From Dipylidium caninum (Eukaryota; Platyhelminthes; Cestoda; Cyclophyllidea; Dipylidiidae), in contig QEYB01000093.1 of NCBI GenBank assembly GCA_017562135.1, forward strand, positions 124,001 to 188,000: a stretch of DNA of 64,000 nucleotides, given 5' to 3'. Both the position numbers and the translations under genes were made by a program. Positions 12,701-22,408 of this stretch are shown here, one piece after another. Within the stretch, counting starts at the first letter, position 1; every line of letters starts with the position of its first letter. The notes below the pieces were generated by a model, which saw only the letters and a program-made list of their open reading frames with translations, had not been told where the DNA came from and did no database searches.

Positions 12701-15700
12701 ACCTTCAAATCTTTTGAGTTGTTTTTCTGCTCGAGACCCTCGGCATGCGGGCGATCGTCCCTCCGAGAATGTGAGCAAGATGAGTGTAGGGGAGCTGGAG
12801 ACAATGCTACACGAGGTAGAGTCCAGCCCAGATCAGCCAGCGGTGGGTAATTTTACAGGGAGCTTCGGCAAAAAGGACGCAAAACTCAATCATGGGGAGG
12901 TGAACAAACTTCTCCAGACTGAACTGTCACCCTCTTTTTATATTCCGCTGAAATTGCACGTTTCATCCTCCTCGAAGTACCCGGCCCATTGAATTCGCCA
13001 AATAAGCAAAATAACCTTTTTGATACAGCAATTTCAACAAAGCATGCACGTAACCGCTTGGCCCGACACAAATCTCGACCGTCGGAAGTCTCTTCTAATA
13101 AGGCGCCGCTCTGTGACGCATCGTGGTCAGAGCGAACGTTTTTGCCCGCCTTGTGTCCCAAAGTACGAGAAACGGAGCCAACTAGCCTTACTCAGTCAGT
13201 TAAAGACGCTGGCAAAGAGGACTTTCGTGGGGAAAGTTGACTGAGTGGAAGAATAACACAGAAGAGAGTGGTGCGGATGATGCCGAAGGCCCCCTGTCCA
13301 CCGAAAGAATATGTAAATGGCCACGTAAGACTCGTATATGAATGCAGGTTGGAGGTTTTTTGCTCCACTTCTCGCACCAGTTGCGCCATCGAAGAGGGAC
13401 ACAGTACCCCGTGCCTCTGTCGTCGGTGTTTGCGAGTGCCAGCACACCCGACGTCTGCCCGAGAGGAGTCGCGGCAGAGGGGACCGGGACAAAGTGTGCG
13501 TCAGGAGAAGAAGCCGCTCTAAAGGTCAGTATGTCTTGCGCAGGCACTGGCACAGCTCTACGCCTGATCGCCGGGCCCTTTGAGGCCTTCCTACTAAATT
13601 CCTCTGTCAACTTCGCATCGCCTATGTTGTGAAGGCCTTCCTTAGACCAGGTTGTACACTTTATGCGCTCGACACCGAAAGTAGGAAACGCATACACGCT
13701 GAAAGCAGCTGTATTTAAATGCAAAGCCCACAGAACCTCCGCATTACCATGTACGCAAATGTTAACAATCGGCATATATCAAAGACCTTTGTCGGGCTGG
13801 TCCGCTGAGTGCTGACAGAAGTTTTGCATTACCTTGGCGTTGCCTGCATCGCACACTGTTCACTGTAACATTTAAATGGGCTCTGGGTGAATACCACGTG
13901 GCTTCAACTTAGGCTGCTGAGCTTTTCATCGTTAATAGGCGAAGTGGACCACTCCGGGGCAGCGTGATGCTGCGTCGCCGCATGTGCTCCTCCAACCTAG
14001 TCGGCAAACCTTCCTGTCCGAGACCCTGTTAGCTCGACCCCTTCCGAGCCCCTTCTGCCGCACGGCGTTGTCGATCCTCCAAATCCATGCCTGAAGGCAT
14101 AATGTGGATTTCGAACACAACCTTCGACTGTGCAGACTGGCTGTTCTTGTTTCCACTGCTGATGATGACGCGGATGCTGTCCCTTTGGCTTGTGCTGCAG
14201 ATGAAGCGGAAATTCGGGGACGTGGAGAACGAGACCTTCGCAGCTCGTGGATGCTAATACACGATAGCACCGGTCTGCTTCACTTCTGGCGCGTTTTCGA
14301 TTAAAATGGAAGTGGCCGAAGAGAATTCAAATATCTGCTCTTACGAGCAGTGAAATCGTTGCTAACATTAGCTGGCAAACTGATGCATTTTTTCTTCCGT
14401 GTTTCCCGACGCAATTCGTAGAAATAGCCTTTCATCTGAAAGTCAACGATGACAGTTTCTCGTATTAGGACTTGCTCTAATGCGAACTGACGCGCTCGTA
14501 TGGCCAAGTAGCCCGAAGAGAATTTCCACATGTAACTTGCTCACGTGCCAACCATTTACCATGCTTACAACAGTGGCTAAGTTCACTTAACCGCGGGTGG
14601 GAGAAGAGAATAAAGAGCGGCGAGTCTCGTGCGCGACTGGCTGTCCTGCGACCGAGGAGAGAATCGCGCTCTGATCAGCAAAAACCTACTCAGTTGAGAA
14701 GCGGAGCTCCGGCTGGGCCGAGCAGCGAATTTGTTGAGCCTCTTCTTGGTATAAAAAAGTGGAGGCAATAATCTGAGCGGTAGACGGGAAGATTTGCGTG
14801 ACGGTGGCTCTCGGTTAGGACCACCGCCTCTCGAGGAGGCCAGGCGTCTCCGACGCCCAACGCCAAGCCCCGTGCCTCACCGCTGTGCACGGGCCGTGGA
14901 GTGTACGGCTATAACCTGGGAATCGTGGCGTGGAGGTCGAGGCTTTACAAAAACAGCCTCTCAGCAAATGCGGCAATTAATCAACCGTCGCTCTTGCCAT
15001 TGCCGTTAGCAGTTCGGTGAGTGGCAGGCACTTTCTTGAGGGAAAACGCGGCGAATCCAATTTGACTCGAGAGAATAAGGGATTTCTAAATTATTCAGTC
15101 CCTGGTTTTGCATGCGCATGAAAATGCGCATCTCCGCAGCTCTCCTCCGTCTTTCTACCGTCTATCGTGATAGTTTGCGCAGACGAGAAATTCTCCGTTC
15201 CTAATCAGAGTGTTGCCGTTGTATTGGTGAAAAACGCCAGTCAACATAGCAATCGCTCCCTCATTTGCCCACAGACCGCCGACCGAGCAAAATGGACAAT
15301 CCTGCCGCTCTCTGACAGACCCCCTCGGCGTTGCTATCCACCCTGACAAGCCGTCTTGTTTCGTGGATTTGCACACGGAGGGAAGAGGCGACGACTTTGT
15401 GGTCGTTTTTTCGTGTGGCAAGGCAAACAGTGGCGTTTCCATGCAGCACTGGGGGCAATCGGTGCGCCGGTGTGGCCTCACCCCGCGTTCTCACGCGAAG
15501 TCCAAAGGTCGTGTTCGCGTAAGCACGGTCAAAACTGAAGGTAGCAACTTCGTGTATGTGTGTGTACTGAGTTCTCGTTACTGCTTGACTCTGTTTGAGA
15601 GGCAACGTTCTTCATTCACGTGCTCCTCCACTGTGCGATGCGGGGAAATTACCAACCTGCTTAGTCGGCCGACTGGCTCGATGAGCAAACACACTTGACA

Positions 15701-17540
15701 CTTGGCTAAATACCCTTCTATGCTCGTTTTGAAAAGGCCTTTTTTGACGAATTCCTCCATCTACGAGGCGTGCAGGCCATCTCAGTTCTCTAATATACTC
15801 CACAACGGTGGGCGACAAATGGGGCGGAGGGAGATCTGTCCGTCCACCGCCTCAGTTTCTTCCCAGCCTCATCTTCCTCGGTTATCTGGCTGTGCAAAGG
15901 CGGTTTGTACTGCCTCCCCTCAGAGCAGTTTGGGTCCAGACTACCCCGGTCGCACCAAGTGAAGGAAGAAAACGACGACCAGGTTCCTCGGCAACACCTC
16001 GCGTATTGTTTACGTCCAGTGGCAGAGACGAAAACACAGTTCGGAAATATAAAAATGACATCATTTTTTACTTATAGTGGTCATGATCTGACACCTTCAC
16101 GCAGAGGCTTGTCGCCTGTTCAACCTCCACTCTTCAGCTGCGTGAGATCAGATAAACCAGAGGAACGGAGGCAAAAATCGCGGAAAGTCATTATTTAGTG
16201 GTCTATTAGGAAGGAGGTCTGAAGGAGGGACCCTCAAAGGCTTACCTAAAATTCCTGCCAGAAGGGCGCGTATTCCCCCACCCTTCCCAGCTATTCAGAT
16301 GTCAACTTTTACTAGGTGTCCGTGAATTGCATATTACAGGTGAAAAAATCGCTCTATCGGCGAAAGCATATGAGGGTCTCGGTCGCATCTCAGGCGGTCT
16401 GCGCGTGGTTCAAAGACGTCGCAGTCACATCAGTTTAAAATTGTGTGAAAGTGTTTGTGTTAGACGCATGGTACGAAGTTAGCATGCAGTGACATGCATT
16501 CTTTCACCCTCCTCATCGAAATTTTTTAACTTTACTGAGTGTCTAGTCCAGGAGGGCAGGATAACGCACCTTACTTGCTGGCGATGTAGTCGTCTCCACT
16601 ACAGACGACAACCCCACGAGGCATGTTTCCCAAACACCAAAAGCCTGCCAATGTCTTCTTTGAATTTTATTCGCATGGAGAAGGCCGCCACGACGTGTGC
16701 AGTTGACTGTCGCCTCCGCCCCACTCCTTGATTAAACTGGTCGAAATGCCACAACACTTTCCGAGGCGGACACACCATCACGTGGGGGGAACCAGCGCAA
16801 TTCCCCATTCCCCATCTCGACGCCGTTTTCACGCATATATTTGACTTGATGTTAACCGAGGCGAAGTGGGTCCCGTGATAGGTCGACAGTCGTGCCAAAC
16901 TGAGCGAATGGCGAAGGTCGCGCATCAAATTGCCATCATGTCGACAATCAAGTGACGAGGACAGCGCGCAAGCCGTCGGGGCGACGGAAGAAATTACGAA
17001 GTTCGAGGGCCACGCCAGCACAAGCATGTTGACTGTGTTCTCCTGAATTGTAAGTGGAAAAGAAGACTGTGGACATGGCCTAGAGACCCTCCGAGCTACC
17101 TTTTTTCTACTAGTGCCATTGTTTTGACAGCCAGACGAACAGACCTTGCAGTGGCATGAAGACCAAGCATTTCATGATGTTACTCTTGAGGTGCCTGTCG
17201 TCAACTATTCAGTCAGAATGCTCAGTATTAAAAGAAAATAAGATGAAATATTACGCGGAACCCTCGTGCGTGGTGTCATTATGTCCTTCAAGGCTCTCAG
17301 ATGAGGTTTTCTGCCAATTCACTAGAGGCAGGATATAGATTTATACTTTAACAGAGGTTACGAAAGCTTGCTTCTCTTCCTAGTTAGTAGTCCAGAAGTC
17401 TTGTTCAGGTGGGAGCACGAGCACGCACTCGCACAAGTGAATTAGTGTTGGTAGCAAGAGAAGGGGCTAAGGAGGCGGATTTGCCCCTGTCCTTTCCACC
17501 TAGCGTTTCAGCGCGGGGCTTAGGTTAATTTCACGCCAAG
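6762..17540. other. Long gene-poor stretch, partly GC-rich
   Basis: Over 10 kb with no gene I can support. The first part is mixed composition. From about 8.5 kb on, GC-richer blocks contain many overlapping open frames on both strands (for example 8575-9069 and 8745-9032 on plus; 13200-13775 minus against 13268-13632 plus). Mutual overlap and the lack of any domain argue that these are chance frames. No reverse transcriptase, transposase, terminal repeats or target duplications were recognised. Diverged repeats are possible. Confidence 0.5.
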
Positions 17541-18914
17541 GGAAGGTGGCCGCACGCTGGCCTGCATCCCCACTCACCACGGCGGAGGCGCGAGCCTCGA
17601 CCAGCGCGTGGTTGGCGCGTCCGCAGGCAGCGTCTTGGCGACGGCGCGGGAGGCGTGGCGGCGCTTGGGTGCGGGGCGCGGTGAATTCGTGCCTCCTGTC
17701 AGGTGTGTTCGCACGTTGGCGCGTTGCAGTCGAGTTTCGAATTTCAGGCCACGATGACTAACGCGCATGCAGGCCCCGCCCCAACGCCCCCAGCCCCCAC
17801 CCCCGCCACCTTGCCCCCCCCCAATCTGCCTCTATTCCTCTGACGGCATTGGTGGAAATGAATCATCGATCTCCACCTCCTCTGCGCCCCACCAGTCCGG
17901 CTGTCCCGCCGCCGCCGCCAGCAGGAGACAAACTCCAGTCCGCGTCTTCGACACCCCACCTCGGGCTCGACCAACTCGGCTGCGAGCGCGCCTGCGTGCC
18001 AGGCCCTGTTCAACCGACAGTCGTCGCTCTATTCGGCTACCGTCAGCGAATCAAATGTCTCCCGGGAGCAAACCAATGGTTTCAAAGTGCTATAAATTAG
18101 AAGCAGTTAACGTTTCTCTAACTGGCTCTCACGGAAGCGAACTTAAAATGTGGTAGGACTTAACTTCACACATATGTATCCACGTATACTCAGTAGGATG
18201 CCCTTGTTGAGGCATTACAACCCTCCTATCCGCGGCTGCAAAGTGACACGACACCATTTAACGGGTTGATTGATAGGTCACCTCGGGGGGGAGACGCACT
18301 TTCAAGCTGATTCCGAAACTCCCCCGACGACCCGAGCCGGAAGCAGCGTTCGCGAGGGAAACCGCTATGGAGACCGAAGTCTTAGAGCTGGCGTGGCTTC
18401 CCCAGTACACTGCACTGAAGTCGAGTAGACTGGTGGGAATTCCAATCCATTTGCCGGTCTTAGCAGCGGTGATTGGTCACCCCTCCAAAAACGTTACTTT
18501 CCCCTCGGCTAAACAGCCCCCTGGGAAAACGAAACAATGGCCATTTGAGAGCCTTTCCATTGTGTCCATGTGTTTGGGGTGCGTTTGAGGAGGCTGCCCC
18601 TGTCCGACCCGGCTGTCGCGTGTTTGGCGGCGTGTTAGTGGGGCTGGCAAGGTGCCTCTCGGAGAATTTGGTATGCTTCCTGAGTAGAGTATGCAAACCA
18701 CGTAGTTGTGTCGTCACAGCTTAGACCTCAAAATTTCTGGTGCTTTATTCTTTGACCATTTCGTCATGCTTGGTAAAGGTGTGAGGGAGACAGATGAAGC
18801 GGATTTAAGCCATCCAAGAAACTTTCGAGACGACTGGAGAGCAAAGAAAGTCGTCAAGACCCACAAAGTTTGAGGTTGAACAAATTCTTTTGCCTCCACC
18901 AAACAAATGATGAC
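17541..18914. other. GC/CpG-rich block with proline-rich open frames
   Basis: Very C- and G-rich sequence. Three plus-strand frames give proline-rich peptides: one from an ATG at 17755, one opening at 17767, and one from an ATG at 17856 (MNHRSPPPLRPTSP, then PPPPP). None has a recognised domain, and a minus-strand frame is also open. It could be a CpG-rich 5' region for the membrane-protein gene at 19.06 kb or a low-complexity exon. Composition alone could also produce all these frames. Confidence 0.3.
17814..17822. repeat. Poly-C tract (9 nt)
   Basis: Run of nine C within a C-rich purine-poor segment at 17770-17825. Confidence 0.8.
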
Positions 18915-19058
18915 ATGCAGCGACAAGGAGCAGACAATTTTCCGCAGCAATGGGCTCTTTCGGGGCTCTCGCCGCCTTCGACTCAGGACGTTTGGTGGTC
19001 AATAATTCAAACTTACCGTGCGACACCGTGGCCACTGCGAGCTCCGGCGTGGCGAGGC

Positions 19059-19466
19059 ATGGCTCTCCTCGAAATCTTAACGCAGTGCGTCGCCCTGGCC
19101 CTCATCTGGGTGGGCGTGAGCATACCCTACTGGCGGTGTGGCAACATGCTCTTGGGCTGCACCACAGACAATTACGAAATCGTCCACTACCTCCTTTTTG
19201 CAGGCACCATCTGCATTACTGTCGCAGTGGGACTCGAATTTTTAACGCAGTTCTGCAAATCGTGGAATATCCTCGCGTACATAAAGGTCATCGCTCAGTT
19301 TGGAGGAGCTCTAGTGGCATTGAGCGGACTCATTTTGTACTATGTCTACAACTCAGAAGAGGCCTCCGGCTTCTTGACAACCATGGGAGTGACAATTTTC
19401 ACATTCGCTGTGATAATTGGAGTGACAAGTCTCGTCTTGTCGCTGCGTACTAAAGGAAGTGAATAA
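19059..19466 (+). CDS. Small four-pass membrane protein, claudin/PMP22-like (paralogue A)
   Basis: Single open frame, 135 residues from the ATG at 19059. I chose this start because the first membrane segment begins right after it; an upstream in-frame ATG at 18915 would add 48 hydrophilic residues. Four hydrophobic segments lie near residues 5-23, 43-65, 76-96 and 106-128. The first extracellular loop carries YWRCGNMLLGCTTD, a W-x-C-G-x5-C pattern. This resembles the paired-cysteine first loop of claudin/PMP22-type proteins but lacks the exact claudin GLW motif. The third segment is followed by LILYYVYNSEEASGFL, closely matched in the paralogue at 21.9-22.4 kb. Function is unknown; a junctional or other membrane role is a guess from topology. 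AATAAA overlaps the stop codon. Confidence 0.7.
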   Translation: MALLEILTQCVALALIWVGVSIPYWRCGNMLLGCTTDNYEIVHYLLFAGTICITVAVGLEFLTQFCKSWNILAYIKVIAQFGGALVALSGLILYYVYNSEEASGFLTTMGVTIFTFAVIIGVTSLVLSLRTKGSE

Positions 19467-19467
19467 A
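19462..19467 (+). other. Polyadenylation hexamer AATAAA overlapping a stop codon
   Basis: The sequence gaataaag contains the TAA stop (19464-19466) inside AATAAA. If this is the signal used, the 3' UTR would be only about 10-30 nt. Confidence 0.45.
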
Positions 19468-21940
19468 GTTAAAGCTGTGAAACATCTCAAAGTAAAAGCA
19501 CTCTGCTCCCACAGCACTTGGCACTGGTTGGCCCTAGGTGGGAGGCGCTTCTGTTAACGGGACGGGGAAGTTGGTGGTGAGGCGGACCTCCCTCCGTCAA
19601 TCACGCCAGTAAAGACCGCTCCACAGGCTAGCGAGGTGAATTTTGTACGTCAGGTGGGTTAGTCGCACTGTGGAGGATAGGGTGGACGGTGGGATGGAGC
19701 GTGAGGGAAGGGATGGACGGGAGCAAGGGAATTGCCTTTGGGAAAGTAGAATCGCATAAGTGGTGTTTGGGCATGAAGCAAAATATCCCAAGCGTCAGAA
19801 CGTTAGGCGGTAGCGGTCGACGAACAGAATTAACGTAATTACGGAAATGGTGAGCACTTTTCCATGAAATGGCAAGTGAATTTCGATAAATCTTCGACTC
19901 ACTTTTGAAGAGTGCACCATTTCCACCCTTCTGCGGGGTGGCCCTTCCAGCCGCCCTACCTCTGACGGGCCAGAAGATTCTTCAAAGAATATCAACAAAG
20001 GTAGAAACAAAACGAATCCAACAGAATGCCTCAAAATCCATCTCCTACTGACTGGAATGCAACCTCCTATCGTCCACCGCAAATCCCATCTAAGAGCGTC
20101 TCTCGCGGCACTGTGAGGGCTTTATACGATCGTCTGGCGTTTGAGGAAGCACTACGTGAATTCACAAACAATTATGGCTCAGCGCCACCTACTGGTCCAG
20201 TCGTGGCATTTGACTTCTGTTGGTCCCACAGCCAGAAGCGATTTTCACCCAAAATGGACGCTCACACGCATTCGCTGCCTGCGGAGGCCGATGCGTAGGC
20301 AACCTCCAAACTCGCATTCAGAGCGCCTGTCCTTTCACTTTCACTGTCTTCCCACCGTCCACAGCATCTCTCAATATTCTCCATATTCCTGCAGCCGTCA
20401 CGATTTACGAACTAAGTCGAGTTTCACGGAACCGAAGGACGCGTTGTCCACTCAAAAGAAATGCGAATGACATGGCGGTGGTTATGAAATCCGCGAAACA
20501 ACTGCAAATTGTGCGCGGAAGGTGGGTTGGTGGAGGAAAGGTCTTCCGCTTAAGCAAACTTGGAACATCGAGCACCACAAATTAGTAGGACTCATTTCCA
20601 CCGGACTGGAGCGGATAACAGAGGTGAACAGCCGCTTTCCTTAATTCGCGTACTCCACAACCATCGAAAAAAATTAATGCTTGGGGCATTTTTATGGCCC
20701 AATGGGGAGACACTTCACTCGACGTGCCACCGTTTTCATCCCCGGTGAAGTTCGGTATTTTTGGGCCTTTCTTGTTAGCATTGCGAGGTAAGCTTATTTT
20801 TAGTTCATCCCTCATAAGGAAGTGATTTGATATGGTGAACTGTGGATCTTGAAACGTGCGCCCACCGATATCAAATGCGTGCTGCCGATAGGAGCAACAG
20901 TTGTGTGACTAAATGACCGCTCTGGCGTTGATAAACCATCCCTGTCCATCAAATCTAATGTCTCCGAGCACTGCGTCTGTTGGCACAAATGCCGTTTTCA
21001 GAAGCTAGGCTCAGGATAGTCTAATTCCCTTTAAGGAGCGCTGTCGTCGACATCATCGCACTATCCTAATATTCAACTGTCAATGTAGCTGCCACGTAGA
21101 TAAGGTAGGCAGGTCTGTCATACAAAGTCAAAGAGGCAGACAGAAAGGCACTAAATGACATGGCGGTCGGAAAACAGTCGAGTAGAACGTGAATAGGGGA
21201 CGATTAGGAGCCCTTGTCGTCCCGGCACATGAAACATGAAAACGACGAGTGGTTCTGACATCGAGCTAGTCTTTGCGCTGATGGTTTTGGTCCACTTGGT
21301 CAGGCGACCCATGCTCATAAATGGACTCAGAACGCCTTCCACTTCGGTAGCTTCCTTTGAATGAAGAAAACGTACTCGAATCTCAATAAGCAGATGCATC
21401 TAAAAACCGTGGAACCAACTGGTGGGATCTTCACCTCCTCTCCTCACTCGTCCAGATGACAAAACAATCCAGAAGGCGCAGTTAACTGAGGAAAGAACCG
21501 GTAAATTGGCAGCTCTGACTGTCGTAGGTCGTGTGGCGCACAAGTCGAGCCTAACCAGCCATGAAACGCCTATCGACAAAAGTAGAATCACCTCGGTGCA
21601 ACCTCTTCTCACGCGCATTGTGTCCACTGATCTCGGAGAGTGACAGGAGCAACGAAGTCGCAGTGATATAGACAAAACGCAGGGGTTAACTGCGCCGGGA
21701 GAGATACGCCAAGAGTGTAGTTATCCACTTGCTGCTTTCATTTGTCTACCCGAAGCTGGAGTGCGGGCGGAATTCATGTCAACTTCCCACCTTTACAGAC
21801 AGTTCGACGCCTTTACTCAATGAAAAATGAAGGTGCGCACGTACGTACACGTGTATGATCTGAGAGAAGTAGTGTACAAGTATATGGAGCGTAATTTAAT
21901 GCAAAAGGATCAAATAGCATAGGATGAAAATGTGAACGTC
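19468..21940. other. Region between the two four-pass protein genes
   Basis: No recognised gene. An ATG-started frame at 20026-20298 (90 aa, MPQNPSPTDWNATSYRPP...) is overlapped by other frames and has no known domain. ATTAAA on the minus strand at about 21894-21899 could be the polyadenylation signal of the minus-strand paralogue. Confidence 0.4.
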
Positions 21941-22408
21941 TCAGTTACTGCAATGTTCACGACGTTCAGTTATTCGTACGCCAGTGTTGTAACGCTTTCG
22001 ACACCTCCCCTGGAGTATAGTCATCAGGGACAGCTGCATCGCGAAAATAGTTCCAGAAGTAGCGAGAAAGTAGGACCAGGATTCAGAAATCCTCACAGTG
22101 TAAAGTATAACAGCAACCAAGGTGAGCAAAGAACCAATGTACAGGAGAACCAGTCTCACCACACTTTCAACCCCCGAGCGGGACTTAGAACAGATGTGGA
22201 TAAAATCTATGATGCCGACGACGGCGAGCATGGTGGTTCCGATTACAAGGCAACAAGCTACTGCTATCATGATATCGCGTTTGGAGGCACTGCTGTCGGT
22301 GCATTTCTCAAACAGGCCGCCGCATTGCCACTGGGGAAGGACGAGAGCGATACAGAGGGTGGATAAAACTAAGACGAGGATGCAAAGCTGGAGATGTTTT
22401 AATCCCAT
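21941..22408 (-). CDS. Small four-pass membrane protein, claudin/PMP22-like (paralogue B)
   Basis: Single open frame, 155 residues from the ATG at 22408; this start sits directly before the first membrane segment, though the frame stays open upstream to 22513. Hydrophobic segments lie near residues 8-25, 46-68, 84-103 and 111-132. The first loop has QWQCGGLFEKCTD, with the same W-x-C-G-x5-C-T spacing as the protein at 19.06-19.47 kb. The region after the third segment (ILYTVRISESWSYFLATSGT) also aligns with that neighbour. The C-terminal tail is basic (about 20 residues rich in R and K). The two genes are on opposite strands, tail to tail, 2.5 kb apart. No known family was named with confidence; claudin/PMP22-like is inferred from topology and the paired cysteines. 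Confidence 0.7.
   Translation of the reverse strand: MGLKHLQLCILVLVLSTLCIALVLPQWQCGGLFEKCTDSSASKRDIMIAVACCLVIGTTMLAVVGIIDFIHICSKSRSGVESVVRLVLLYIGSLLTLVAVILYTVRISESWSYFLATSGTIFAMQLSLMTILQGRCRKRYNTGVRITERREHCSN

Noticed and set aside
13200..13775. 191-residue minus-strand open frame
   Set aside because: At least four other frames on both strands are open over the same DNA, the peptide has no domain, and GC richness explains few stop codons.
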